DNA of 28,597 nucleotides from NCBI GenBank assembly GCA_037134755.1, contig JBAXLO010000035.1:1-28597 (forward strand), in the 5' to 3' direction. Made by a program: the position numbers and the translations under genes. Source of the stretch: JBAXLO01 sp037134755. GTDB taxonomy: Bacteria; Bacteroidota; Bacteroidia; Bacteroidales; JACABE01. How positions within the stretch are numbered: the first letter of the stretch is position 1; each line of letters starts with the position of its first letter. The notes beneath the pieces are model-generated. The model was not told the origin of the DNA and ran no database searches. It worked only from the letters and a program-made list of their open reading frames with translations. Below, in pieces: positions 14,485 through 24,338 of the stretch.

Positions 14485-15717
14485 ATGCATAAATTCCGTT
14501 TTAATTATTTATTTATTCTTTTTTCTATAATACTAGTTATTTTAATATTAAATATACAAGGGAATTCTATACAAACTCACAAAATATTAAAAACAGAAAT
14601 CATACTACGTATTGATGATTACGGAATTGATAACAATGAATTTTATGATAAAATTTTACCAATAATAAAACGAACAAAATGCAAATTAACAATAGGAGTT
14701 GTACCATATAAAAAAGTTGATAATAGAATTATAGAAATTAATGACACTCTTCTAAAAAAATTGAAGCTGTATATTGTTGATAATCAATATATTGAAATCG
14801 CTCTTCATGGATTTACTCATGAAAATTTGTTAAATCATCCAGATGCAAGTGAATTTTATAAACAAGGTTATGATAAACAATCTGAGAAGATTGAACTTGG
14901 GAAAGCACTTTTAGAGGAAAAACTTGGTGTACAAGTAACAACATTTATTCCTCCTTGGAATTCTTATGATTTTAACACAACTAATGTTTTAGTTTCTAAA
15001 GGGTTTAAATGTATATCTGCAGCATCATATGGTATGATAGATTTTAAAAATCAAAATCCTAATTTAATGTACATTCCATATTCTATAGAATTAACAGATT
15101 TTATTTTTAAAAATATAAATGAAATTTCTAATTATAAAGAAGGAGTTAGTATAGTTCTTTTTCATGCCTATGATTTTGTAGAAGGGCAAACAGATAATAA
15201 AAATAATGAGTATTATAAAAAAAGAGCTACAGTATCATTAAAGGATTTTGAGCGATTTATTATTAAACTCCAGAATAATCCCAATATACAGTTTTGTACG
15301 TTTAAAGAGATTTGTAATAATGAAGAAATTGATTTTTCTGTACAAAGATACAATCATTCTTTTATATCAACTACTTTACAAACATATTGGCCTCAATTAT
15401 CAAAGGAATCAGTACTATATCTTTCTAGAGATAAAATGAATTATAAAAACATTTATAGTTTAATTTATCCATTTATTTTTTATTTATTTTTCATAATAAT
15501 TAGTTATTATTTAACTTTACAATTGTTTTCTAAAATAAATATAAAAAGGAAACACACACTTTTGATTTTAAATATTTCTTTTTTATTATTTTCAATATTA
15601 CAAATACTATTTCTAAAATCCTCATTAAAGTTTTTAGTATTTTATTCTGTTTGGCTTGGCATACTTTGTGGATATTTTACAGTATATCTAAAAAATATCA
15701 AGAAGAAACATCTGTAA
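14485..15717 (+). CDS. Membrane-anchored polysaccharide deacetylase-like protein (DUF2334 type)
   Basis: Protein of 410 residues. A signal-anchor helix lies at about 8-25. The NodB-like domain has LRIDDYG (41-47, metal-binding Asp pair), ALHGFTHEN (106-114, the HxxxH-type metal site), PPWNSYD (156-162) and VLFHAYDF (224-231). After a linker there are three hydrophobic segments near 325-347, 357-376 and 382-402. DUF2334 proteins are predicted metal-dependent hydrolases of N-acetylated glycans. The C-terminal membrane tail is not something I recall as standard and suggests action at the membrane on a lipid-linked glycan. Location and substrate are inferred. Confidence 0.72.
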   Translation: MHKFRFNYLFILFSIILVILILNIQGNSIQTHKILKTEIILRIDDYGIDNNEFYDKILPIIKRTKCKLTIGVVPYKKVDNRIIEINDTLLKKLKLYIVDNQYIEIALHGFTHENLLNHPDASEFYKQGYDKQSEKIELGKALLEEKLGVQVTTFIPPWNSYDFNTTNVLVSKGFKCISAASYGMIDFKNQNPNLMYIPYSIELTDFIFKNINEISNYKEGVSIVLFHAYDFVEGQTDNKNNEYYKKRATVSLKDFERFIIKLQNNPNIQFCTFKEICNNEEIDFSVQRYNHSFISTTLQTYWPQLSKESVLYLSRDKMNYKNIYSLIYPFIFYLFFIIISYYLTLQLFSKINIKRKHTLLILNISFLLFSILQILFLKSSLKFLVFYSVWLGILCGYFTVYLKNIKKKHL

Positions 15718-15816
15718 TTTTTTTATAGATAATTTGAATAGTACTTTTCAATGTTAAAGAAACTGTAAATAATAATATTTTGTTTTAAAACAATCCAGAT
15801 AGAAAAATATTTTAAG

Positions 15817-17043
15817 TTGAAAAAATTGGAAAATAATATATATATCTTAACAAATTTTAATTTTAATAAATCTTATGGTGCTGCATGGAGTAGAGTTGAT
15901 AATTATTTACAATGTTTTAAGGATAGTAATACAAATGTATATGTCTCTTCATCAAAGTACAACTATAAAAGTGGTATAATTATAAATGAATTATATCAAA
16001 ACAGTTATCGAATTTTTTCAAAAAAAGGATTCCACAAAAAATATAAATCTTATATCGAGAATTTCTGTTTTCTTTATTATTATAAGTATTATAATAAAAT
16101 TTATCAATTTAGTAAAGATCAAAAATCGAATAAAAAAATATTTTTCTTATATAGTTTTAACTTTGCCAGTGTAACTATGTCATTATTATATTTTAAAATT
16201 TTGAAAAGACAAAAATTATTTTGTGAAAAAAATGAGCTGCAATTTGCAATAGCTCTAAATCAGCAATTGCCATTTAATTTTTTAAGAATTTTACCTGTCC
16301 TTTTTTTACAATTTATATCAATTATTTTAGGATTTTTACAAGATATTCTTAGCAATTATTTTGACGGTTTAATTGTTATTTCATCAAGATTTGAGAAGTT
16401 GTATAAACGAGTAAAAGTCATAAAAGTGCCTATACTTGCAAATAAACAATTTTTTAGATGCAACCCATTAAATTTAACTAACGATAATTTAAAGATATGT
16501 TATTCAGGTGATGTAAACCAAAATAAGGATGGAATACTTGATTTATTAGAAGCATTAACTACTATTGAAAGACCAATATTAGTTGATCTTTATGGGATTG
16601 TTAATAAGAAATTAGAAAGAAAAATAAAATATAAAATAAAAATTTTAAAAACACATCAGATTAATTTATACGGTGAAATTCCATGGATTCAGTTACCCGA
16701 AATTTTCAACAACTATAATTTATTGATTTCACCAAGACCAAGTAATCTTCAAACAGAATTTGGCTTTTCAACTAAACTTGCTGAATATCTAGCTTCATCA
16801 ATTCCTGTTCTTGCTAGTAAAGTGAGTGACAACGAAGTATATTTAGAAGATAAAGTAAATGCATTTCTTTTTGAAGCTGGAAACATTTCTGCTTTAAAAA
16901 TGAAGTTGGAGGAAATACAAAATTATGATAGAATAGAATTAATAAAAATTGGAATAAAAGGAAGAGAAATAGCTCAAAATCATTTTATTATTTCTCACTA
17001 TAATTCTTTATTATATAATTTTTTTTTCAATAATATTAATTAA
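15817..17043 (+). CDS. Family 4 (GT-B) glycosyltransferase, TTG start
   Basis: Protein of 408 residues. The C-terminal half is clear GT4: KICYSGDVNQNKDGI (about residues 228-242), VDLYGI, INLYGEIPWIQLPEIFNNYN, a SPRPSN segment and FGFSTKLAEYLASSIPVLAS, where GT4 proteins carry the EX7E-type donor site (here E at the LAEYLAS position). The N-terminal half is poorly conserved and rich in Tyr, Lys and Asn. There is no ATG before residue 110 or so, and TTG at 15817 gives a family-like start (MKKLENNIYILTNFNF). Substrate unknown. Confidence 0.8.
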   Translation: MKKLENNIYILTNFNFNKSYGAAWSRVDNYLQCFKDSNTNVYVSSSKYNYKSGIIINELYQNSYRIFSKKGFHKKYKSYIENFCFLYYYKYYNKIYQFSKDQKSNKKIFFLYSFNFASVTMSLLYFKILKRQKLFCEKNELQFAIALNQQLPFNFLRILPVLFLQFISIILGFLQDILSNYFDGLIVISSRFEKLYKRVKVIKVPILANKQFFRCNPLNLTNDNLKICYSGDVNQNKDGILDLLEALTTIERPILVDLYGIVNKKLERKIKYKIKILKTHQINLYGEIPWIQLPEIFNNYNLLISPRPSNLQTEFGFSTKLAEYLASSIPVLASKVSDNEVYLEDKVNAFLFEAGNISALKMKLEEIQNYDRIELIKIGIKGREIAQNHFIISHYNSLLYNFFFNNIN

Positions 17044-17074
17044 TGCATTATAAAAATCATATTTAATTATTTAA

Positions 17075-18160
17075 ATGAAATTAATAAAAGTTTTTCATAT
17101 TATTTCATCATTAAGTAGAGGTGGTAGAGAAAGACAATTGTCTATATTATTATCTAAAAATAATATGGAGGTTAATAATATTGCAATTGTTTTAAATAAA
17201 ACTCAATCAAATTATATTGAAGAATACAATCTAACTGATAAGATTATTTTTCTTAAACATCGAAATATTTATAAGATCATCATTGAATTAAAAAATATTC
17301 TTAAAAAAGAAAAACCCGATATTATCTGGACTTGGGGTGGTTATGAAGCAAGTTTTGGGATGATATTATCAATATTTTTTAATGTAATTCATATTAATGG
17401 AAGTATTCGACATGGTATTGTACTTTATAAATGGAAACAAATTTGGCGAAAATTTATTTTACATTTAAGTAAAAATATTGTATCAAATTCATACGCCGGA
17501 TTAAAGGCAAATAAAATAAAAAGAGGTCAGGTTTTATATAATGGAATTTCTGATTTCTTTTTTCAATCAAAACTTAACAAATATTTAGATAGAACTAATT
17601 TACTAAATTTACCACAAACAACATTACTTATCATATCTGTTGCAAATTTAGTACCATATAAAGATTATTTTACTGTCCTTTCTGCTTTGCAAAAATTAAA
17701 AAAAGCTGGATATGAATTTTTTTATTTGATTTTGGGTGATGGAGAAATGAAATCTCTAATATTAAAATATATAGAAAAATGTGAATTAGAAAATAATGTT
17801 ATAATAATGGGGAATATCAATAATGTAAGTGATTACCTTAGAATTAGTGATTTATTTATACATTCTTCACAAGGCGAAGGTTGTTCAAATGCAATAATTG
17901 AAGCAATGGCTTGTGGCTTACCAATTTTGGCATCCGATACTGGAGGGACTTCCGAAATTGTTAAAAATCATTTTGGATATTTATTTGAATACAAAAATAG
18001 TAATCAATTGTATATTAAAATTATTGAAATATTAAAAAACAAAACAAAATTAGAACTAATGGGAGAAAATGCAAAAAAATATGCTATTTCTAATTTTAGT
18101 ATAGATACAATGATCTTAAATTATAATAAAATTGTAAGAGAAATTTATAATAAAAAATAG
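17075..18160 (+). CDS. Family 4 (GT-B) glycosyltransferase
   Basis: Retaining transferase of 361 residues. Start KLIKVFHIISSLSRGGRERQ has the glycine-rich acceptor loop. The donor half contains IISVANLVPYKDYFTVL, ILGDGEMKSLI, DLFIHSSQGEG and SNAIIEAMACGLPILASDTGG with the EX7E motif. Length and layout are standard. Sits between another GT4 and a deacetylase gene with short gaps. Donor and acceptor sugars cannot be derived. Confidence 0.9.
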   Translation: MKLIKVFHIISSLSRGGRERQLSILLSKNNMEVNNIAIVLNKTQSNYIEEYNLTDKIIFLKHRNIYKIIIELKNILKKEKPDIIWTWGGYEASFGMILSIFFNVIHINGSIRHGIVLYKWKQIWRKFILHLSKNIVSNSYAGLKANKIKRGQVLYNGISDFFFQSKLNKYLDRTNLLNLPQTTLLIISVANLVPYKDYFTVLSALQKLKKAGYEFFYLILGDGEMKSLILKYIEKCELENNVIIMGNINNVSDYLRISDLFIHSSQGEGCSNAIIEAMACGLPILASDTGGTSEIVKNHFGYLFEYKNSNQLYIKIIEILKNKTKLELMGENAKKYAISNFSIDTMILNYNKIVREIYNKK

Positions 18161-18170
18161 TTTTAATAGT

Positions 18171-19310
18171 ATGTATGTTATAATGTTTCATAGTGTTGGA
18201 AATGAAAAATCAAATTGGTATAGAAATTGGTTATCAGTATCTCTTGAACATTTCGAAAAATTTTGCAAGTATTTACAAACTAATAATTACACTACACATA
18301 CTTTAGATGAATGGTATGAATACTGCTCTATTAATAAAAAAAAAGAAAACAAGAAATTAGTTCTAACATTTGATGATGGTTATTTAGATAATTGGGTTTA
18401 TGTTTATCCAATCTTAAAAAAATATAAGTTAAAAGGGACAATATTTATTAATCCAGAATTTGTTGATCCAACTGACCAAATTAGAGAAAATCTTGAAAAT
18501 GTTAATTATAAATACGATAAAATTGAAAAATCTAAATCTATTGGATTTCTAAATTGGAATGAGATTAAGATTATAAATGAAAGTAGAGTAATGGATATTC
18601 AATCTCATAGTATGAGTCATAATTTTTATTTTAAAAGTAATAAAATCATTGATATATATACAGGACAAAAAGAATACGATTGGATAAATTGGTTTCTAAC
18701 ACCTTTAAGCAAACCATTTTATACTAAAGAAGATCAATCTATTCAAATACCTTATGGTTATCCTATATTTGAATTTGGTCGAGCATTAGGATTAAGAAGA
18801 TATTTTCCTGACGAAGAATTTATTAAAAAATGTATTATTGATTTTAAAGGCACTAATAATGTTAAATTTTTTTTACAAACTTTAAATAGATTATTAATTA
18901 CTTATCCAGGATATTATGAATCAGATGATGAAATGGAGAAAAGATTTAGATATGAAATTTATGAAAGTAAAATTATTCTTGAAGATAAATTAAAGAAAAG
19001 GATTAATTTTTTATGCTGGCCAGGTGGTATATATAATGAATTAAGTTTTAAATTAGCATTAGATGCTGGTTATAAGGCTACAACATTAGGTTCTTATTTA
19101 GGTGATAATATTAATATCTGCGAGCATAAAAAAATTGAACGTATTGGTCTTTCTTCATTTATAAAAACAAAAAAAGGATATTATTATGTTAAAAATAAAT
19201 TTTATTTAATAAAATTATTGAAATCACGAACTGGAAATTTATTTTTAAAAATATACTTAAAAATAAAAAAAGAAATATTTAAATTCATTGTAAATTCGAA
19301 TTTAATCTGA
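18171..19310 (+). CDS. Polysaccharide deacetylase (NodB-type, CE4)
   Basis: Protein of 379 residues without signal peptide. Start VIMFHSVGN, metal-binding TFDDGY (66-71), KGTIFINPEF (88-97), QSHSMSH (144-150, the HxxxH site) and LCWPGGIYNELSF later in the domain, which gives the standard CE4 motif order. A roughly 130-residue stretch between QSHSMSH and LCWPGG is longer than in minimal NodB domains. Family members remove N-acetyl groups from GlcNAc-type sugars; the lack of a signal peptide suggests a cytosolic lipid-linked or nucleotide-sugar substrate. Ten bases after the preceding GT4 gene. Confidence 0.85.
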   Translation: MYVIMFHSVGNEKSNWYRNWLSVSLEHFEKFCKYLQTNNYTTHTLDEWYEYCSINKKKENKKLVLTFDDGYLDNWVYVYPILKKYKLKGTIFINPEFVDPTDQIRENLENVNYKYDKIEKSKSIGFLNWNEIKIINESRVMDIQSHSMSHNFYFKSNKIIDIYTGQKEYDWINWFLTPLSKPFYTKEDQSIQIPYGYPIFEFGRALGLRRYFPDEEFIKKCIIDFKGTNNVKFFLQTLNRLLITYPGYYESDDEMEKRFRYEIYESKIILEDKLKKRINFLCWPGGIYNELSFKLALDAGYKATTLGSYLGDNINICEHKKIERIGLSSFIKTKKGYYYVKNKFYLIKLLKSRTGNLFLKIYLKIKKEIFKFIVNSNLI

Positions 19311-19314
19311 AAAT

Positions 19315-20373
19315 ATGTCAAAAAAGCTTAATTTGGTAATTCTCAAAAATGAACTTCCAGATGATCATTTGCTCTGGATAAATGCATGTAATGATTATGA
19401 TGATAAAGTTACATATCGAATTATAGATTTAACAAAAAATAATTGGTTAGATAATATTCGAAAGGAACCTTTTGACATACTATTAACTAAACCTGGAGGG
19501 ATTAATAGCCAATTTAAGCAACTATATGACGAAAGAGTTTTTATTCTTAATAATGTTCTTGGTTATAAACTTTATCCGTCAGCTAATGAAGTATATATTT
19601 ATGAAAATAAACGTTTTCTTTCATTTTGGTTAGAAGCAAATAATATCCCGCATCCTAATACATTTGTATTTTATCATCTAAATGAAGCAATTAATTTTCT
19701 TGAAACGCAAACTTTTCCTATTGTTGCAAAAACAAGTATTGGAGCTTCAGGAAGTGGTGTTGAAATTTTGAGAACAAAAGAGCTTGCAATGAAATATTTA
19801 AAAAAAACATTTTCAGGGAAAGGAGCTTTTCAAAGAACAGGGCCTGATTTTACTAAAGGTAATCTAATCAAACGTAGTATTAACTATGTTTTAAATCCTT
19901 CAAAAATAAAGAATAAGATTAATGTTTATAAGCTAAGAAGTGAAAGCACTCAAAAATGTTTTGTGATTTTTCAGCAATATATACCTCATGATTTTGAATG
20001 GCGAGTTGTTAGAATAGGAGATTCTTTTTTTGCTCATAAAAAACTTATAAAAAATCAAAAAGCTAGTGGTTCACTTTTAAAAGAATATTTAAATCCTCCT
20101 TTGGACTTATTTAATTTTGTTAAAAATATAACAGATAGGTTTAATTTTTATAGTCAGGCAATTGATATTTTTGAAGCTGAAAATGGATATCTGATTAATG
20201 AAATGCAATGTATATTCGGACAAAGTGACAGTTACCAAATGAAAGTAGATGGCAAAATTGGCAGATATATCTATAATAATAACAAATGGTTATTTGAAGA
20301 AGGTGATTTCAATAAAAACGAAAGTTATAATTTGAGAATAAAATATTTGATTGATTTATCTAATTTTAAATAA
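19315..20373 (+). CDS. ATP-grasp ligase-like protein
   Basis: Protein of 352 residues with ATP-grasp layout: an N-terminal pre-ATP domain, PIVAKTSIGASGSGV (135-149, glycine-rich ATP loop), FEWRVVRIGDSFFAHKKL (227-244) and the metal-binding end with D284 and E296 in INEMQCIFGQSDSYQM. ATP-grasp enzymes join a carboxylate to an amine or thiol through an acyl phosphate. Similar proteins occur in polysaccharide loci of Bacteroidota, where they may attach amino acids to sugars, but I know no defined substrate. Only 4 bases separate it from the deacetylase gene; the asparagine-synthase-like gene follows. Confidence 0.75.
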   Translation: MSKKLNLVILKNELPDDHLLWINACNDYDDKVTYRIIDLTKNNWLDNIRKEPFDILLTKPGGINSQFKQLYDERVFILNNVLGYKLYPSANEVYIYENKRFLSFWLEANNIPHPNTFVFYHLNEAINFLETQTFPIVAKTSIGASGSGVEILRTKELAMKYLKKTFSGKGAFQRTGPDFTKGNLIKRSINYVLNPSKIKNKINVYKLRSESTQKCFVIFQQYIPHDFEWRVVRIGDSFFAHKKLIKNQKASGSLLKEYLNPPLDLFNFVKNITDRFNFYSQAIDIFEAENGYLINEMQCIFGQSDSYQMKVDGKIGRYIYNNNKWLFEEGDFNKNESYNLRIKYLIDLSNFK

Positions 20374-20404
20374 AAGCATTAAGTAACAGTAAAAATAAAT
20401 ATTA

Positions 20405-22261
20405 ATGTCAGGTATTGTTGGTGTAATTCAGAAGAATAAAAATATTTTAGCTAGTAACATTTCTTCAAATTTTGAAAAAATGATTTATAGTCTAAAGTTT
20501 ACAAATGAGCAAATACATAGTATAAATATTATTGATAATATTTGTTTTGGTAATGTGATACCAATTTCTCAAAAAACAAACACAAATGCTATTGTTAATA
20601 AATATTTAGGTTTATACGTTGTAATTGATGGATTTGTATTTGTCAATGAAGAAAATAAAGGGAAAATAAACTCAATATATAACTTAAATAATGAAACATT
20701 AAATAATGAATACATTCCTTTTTTGTATGATTTTTATAAAAATGAATTTGTACATCATATAACAGGTTCGTATAATATTTTTATTTATAATTCAAGTTTA
20801 AAAGAATCAATTTTAATTAATGATCGATTAGGTTTTTTGCCATTATTTTATTTTGAAAACTATAATTATTTTATCTTTGCATCAAAAATTGAAACGATTT
20901 TAGTTTCTGATTTAGTTGGATCTATTAAATTTGATTTTGTTTCAATATCAGAACATCTTTTTTTTAACTATATTATGTCTGATTATACTTACATTAAAGG
21001 TATAAATACTCTTCAAAACTCAACAATATTTCATTTTTCTAATGAAAGAGTAGATAAGATAAAATATTGGGATATAAATGAATTTTTTGGCTTACCCAAT
21101 TTAAATAAAAAAGATAGTTTTGATTCTATTAATAGTGGCATAAAGGAAGCTTTAAATAAAATTTTGATAAATGATCAGAAATTTTTTAACTTCTCATTAA
21201 CAGGAGGCTGGGACAGTAGAATAGTATTGTCTTATTTAATTCCTGATTTTAAACATCTTATTAATTCATATTCTTTTGGTGTTTCTAATTCCTCAGATAT
21301 AACAGTTCCAACTAAAATCTCTTCACATGAAGAGTTTAATTATACACCATTTATATTAGATAATGAATATTTAGAAAACAGTTTTCCAACTTATGCTGAA
21401 AATACAATTTTATTATCAAATGGAACAAGAAACTATAAAAGAGCACATTACATATATGCAATAAGTCAAATAATTCAGAATTCAGATACGTTAATTACTG
21501 GTATTTTTGGTGACGAAGTTTTTAAAGTTGGAAAACCAGAGGGTGGAGGAGTAATTTCAAATAATACAATACAATTTATAGAATCTGATTTTGATATTAA
21601 TTTGATGATGAAACTTTTTAAAAAATCTAAAATATCTCAATTGTTTAAATATGAGAATCAAATTCTAATATCTGAATTTGAAAATAGGTTAAGTATAATA
21701 AGTAAACAATTTCAAGATTATCAATATTCAGGTGAAAAATATTTTGCATTTAGATTTAACTTGAATCTTAGAAAATATTTTGGTAATGAAGCTAATAGTT
21801 ACAATGATTTTGTATATTGCCATTCTCCATTCATTGATTATGATTTTCTTAAAACTTTTGCCCGAACAAAATATATGGGATCAAGATTTGAATTTAAAAA
21901 ACCTACTTTAAAAATGAAAGCTCAAAGTTCATGGTTATATTATCAAATTACAAAAAATAATAATTATAATCTTACTAAATTTGAAAGCTCTCGTGGTTTT
22001 TCAATGAAAGACACTAATACATTAAATGGATTGTTTAAAATATTTTCTAATAAAATTCTTAATAATAATAAAGTCTATCTAGATAGTTTTAATACATTAA
22101 ATGCAGATAAAAAATTTAATCAAATTTTTAATTTAAATACTTTTTTAGTTTCGAAATCATTAGTTTCGAACGAATTTAAAAGTATTCATTATCCTAAACA
22201 GGAAGAGCTACTATCCTTATTATTCTGGATGAATAAAATAAATACAAAATATATTTTATGA
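20405..22261 (+). CDS. Asparagine-synthase-like amidotransferase lacking the N-terminal catalytic Cys
   Basis: Protein of 618 residues with the two-domain AsnB plan: N-terminal Ntn-hydrolase-like domain (MSGIVGV start, NDRLGFLPLFY at 139-149) and C-terminal synthetase domain with the PP-loop SLTGGWDSR (264-272). In glutamine-using enzymes residue 2 is Cys; here the second codon is TCA (Ser), so glutaminase activity is probably lost. The PP-loop has GGWDSR, close to the usual GGLDS, and IFGDEV follows further on. It could use free ammonia or an amine acceptor, amidating a sugar carboxylate. Overlaps the next gene by ATGA. Confidence 0.8.
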   Translation: MSGIVGVIQKNKNILASNISSNFEKMIYSLKFTNEQIHSINIIDNICFGNVIPISQKTNTNAIVNKYLGLYVVIDGFVFVNEENKGKINSIYNLNNETLNNEYIPFLYDFYKNEFVHHITGSYNIFIYNSSLKESILINDRLGFLPLFYFENYNYFIFASKIETILVSDLVGSIKFDFVSISEHLFFNYIMSDYTYIKGINTLQNSTIFHFSNERVDKIKYWDINEFFGLPNLNKKDSFDSINSGIKEALNKILINDQKFFNFSLTGGWDSRIVLSYLIPDFKHLINSYSFGVSNSSDITVPTKISSHEEFNYTPFILDNEYLENSFPTYAENTILLSNGTRNYKRAHYIYAISQIIQNSDTLITGIFGDEVFKVGKPEGGGVISNNTIQFIESDFDINLMMKLFKKSKISQLFKYENQILISEFENRLSIISKQFQDYQYSGEKYFAFRFNLNLRKYFGNEANSYNDFVYCHSPFIDYDFLKTFARTKYMGSRFEFKKPTLKMKAQSSWLYYQITKNNNYNLTKFESSRGFSMKDTNTLNGLFKIFSNKILNNNKVYLDSFNTLNADKKFNQIFNLNTFLVSKSLVSNEFKSIHYPKQEELLSLLFWMNKINTKYIL

Positions 22262-23247
22262 AAATTTTATTTGTGTTGAGTGGAAATTCAAAATACCATC
22301 AAAATATGCCAGCTTTTATTCGTAGTCAAGCCGATTCGCTAATTGAGCAAGGAATAAATTTAGAAATATTTCAGATCAAAGGTAAAGGTATATTTGGTTA
22401 TTTAAAGAATATACATCCTTTAAAAAGGGTGTTGAAAAGTGGTAAATATGATATTATACATGCTCATTATGGTTTTTGTGGTGTTATTTCTGCTATTGCT
22501 CGTCGAAAAGAAAAATTAGTTGTTTCTTTTATGGGTGAATCGGAATTTAAACTGGATCCAGAAGATTTGAAGCGCCCTGCTTTGTTAATTATGATGAAGT
22601 TGCATAAGATTTTTGCAAAATATTATTTTGATCATATTATTTTTAAATCAAAAAATTTATCAGATTTTTTACCTAAACTTTTTTATAAATCTTCTATAAT
22701 ACCTAATGGTGTTAATATTGACATTTTTAAACCTACTAATTATGTTGAAGCAAGAAAACACTTAAATATAAATAATGAAGAAAAGATTATATTATGGATA
22801 GGAAATCAATCACGCAGTGTAAAAGGGTTTAATTTGGCGATTGAAATAATAAAATCTATTACTGAAATTTTACCAAATACTAAACTATTAGCAATAGATA
22901 ATATTCCTCACTCCAAATTAGCTCTGTATTACAATGCAAGCGATTTATTTTTATTGAGTTCTTTTAGTGAGGGATCACCTAATGTTATAAAAGAAGCATT
23001 AGCATGTAATTGTCCAATTGTCTCAACACCTGTAGGAGATGTTTTGTCAATAATTCAAAATACTAAAGGATGTTATGTGTCAGAAAGTTTTAACAAATTA
23101 GAGTTAGTGTCCTTAATTTTAAAATGTTTGTCAAATAATGAAAGATCTGAAGGTGCTTATAGAATTAAAGAATTAAAATTAGACACTAAAAATAAAGCAT
23201 TAGAACTAATTAATTTATATAATTCATTAATTAATAATCGTAAATAA
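22258..23247 (+). CDS. Family 4 (GT-B) glycosyltransferase
   Basis: Protein of 329 residues, standard but compact GT4. It has KILFVLSGNSKYHQNMPAFI at the start, YDIIHAHYGFCGVIS, VVSFMGESEF, IIPNGVNIDIFKP, LFLLSSFSEGSPNVIKEALACNCPIVSTPVGD with the donor-binding EX7E pattern. Its ATG overlaps the preceding TGA (ATGA), and its TAA shares a base with the next ATG, so it is translationally coupled on both sides. Substrate unknown. Confidence 0.9.
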   Translation: MKILFVLSGNSKYHQNMPAFIRSQADSLIEQGINLEIFQIKGKGIFGYLKNIHPLKRVLKSGKYDIIHAHYGFCGVISAIARRKEKLVVSFMGESEFKLDPEDLKRPALLIMMKLHKIFAKYYFDHIIFKSKNLSDFLPKLFYKSSIIPNGVNIDIFKPTNYVEARKHLNINNEEKIILWIGNQSRSVKGFNLAIEIIKSITEILPNTKLLAIDNIPHSKLALYYNASDLFLLSSFSEGSPNVIKEALACNCPIVSTPVGDVLSIIQNTKGCYVSESFNKLELVSLILKCLSNNERSEGAYRIKELKLDTKNKALELINLYNSLINNRK

Positions 23248-24338
23248 TGGGCAAAAAGCTTATTTTTGAAGTAGGTCATCCAAATGATGTTCATCAATTC
23301 AAATATTTGTATTGTGAATTGAAAAAGGTTAACTGGGATATACTTTTTGTCGCTAAAATAAAAGATATAGATATTCAACTATTAAAAGCATATAAATTAC
23401 CTTATAAAATAATTGGTAAAACCCGAAAATCTTTGTTTGGTAAATTTATGACTTTATTTATTTTTTCTTTTAGATATTATTTAATAGCTAGAAAATTTAA
23501 ACCTGATTTTATATTAAGTAGAAATTCACCTCATAGTGCACAAGTTTCTTACATATTATCAGTACCACATATTGGATTTGCAGATACTGAAAATTCTGGA
23601 CTTATTGATTTAATTGCAATACCCAATATTAATTATATATTCACATCACTTTCTTTTAAAAAAAAATATAAGATCCCTCAATTTTATTATTCCGGATATA
23701 TTGAGACTTGGTATTTACATCCTTCAATATTTTCTCCTAATTTAGATATTTTAAAATATCTTAACATAAAAGAAGGAGAATCTTATTCTATTGTGCGTTT
23801 TATTTCAAGACAAGCTTACCACGATAAATTTTTGCATCATTTAGCTGATAGTTTCAAAATTATATTAATTAAGAAATTATTAAACTATGGGAAAGTCTTT
23901 ATTTCTTCAGAAAATGAGCTACCACCTGAATTGAAACCCTATAAATTTAATTTGTCAGCAAATATGATTCATGATGCTTTATACTATTCATCTATTTTTT
24001 ATGGAGAAAGTGCAACTATGGCATCTGAATGTGCAATGCTAGGTGTTCCAGCAATTTTTATTGACCCTGTAGGGAGAGGATATACTGATGAGCAAGAATC
24101 TAAATTTGGACTTGTCTCAAATTTCAATACTAGTGAGGATGGATTGCAAAATTCATTACTCAAAATCGATGATATATTATCAAATGTTGACTATTTATTA
24201 TCTCATAAAATTAAGCATGAGAAATTATTAAATGAGATTATTAATCCTGTTAATTATATTAAATGGTTTCTAGAAAATTATCCTAATAGTGTTGAAATAC
24301 TTAAAAATGATATAAATTATTGGAAAAACTTTAAATAA
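23247..24338 (+). CDS. DUF354 family protein (predicted GT-B-like glycosyltransferase)
   Basis: Protein of 363 residues, paralogue of the gene at 26350. Shared landmarks are GHPNDVHQFK near the start, KPDFILSRNSPHSAQ, SVPHIGFADTENS, YSIVRFISRQAYHD, FISSENELP, NMIHDALYYSSIFYGESATM followed by ASECAMLGVPAIFIDP. DUF354 proteins occur in archaeal and bacterial surface-glycan loci and are thought to adopt a glycosyltransferase-like fold, but no reaction is established to my knowledge. The GESATMASE segment resembles the donor site of GT-B enzymes. Confidence 0.75.
   Translation: MGKKLIFEVGHPNDVHQFKYLYCELKKVNWDILFVAKIKDIDIQLLKAYKLPYKIIGKTRKSLFGKFMTLFIFSFRYYLIARKFKPDFILSRNSPHSAQVSYILSVPHIGFADTENSGLIDLIAIPNINYIFTSLSFKKKYKIPQFYYSGYIETWYLHPSIFSPNLDILKYLNIKEGESYSIVRFISRQAYHDKFLHHLADSFKIILIKKLLNYGKVFISSENELPPELKPYKFNLSANMIHDALYYSSIFYGESATMASECAMLGVPAIFIDPVGRGYTDEQESKFGLVSNFNTSEDGLQNSLLKIDDILSNVDYLLSHKIKHEKLLNEIINPVNYIKWFLENYPNSVEILKNDINYWKNFK

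Noticed and set aside
14485..22261. Exosortase-associated (XrtA/PEP-CTERM) glycan cluster, suggested by deacetylase plus asparagine-synthase-like genes
   Set aside because: No exosortase or other marker protein of that system is present, and the remaining genes fit a Wzx/Wzy-type locus.
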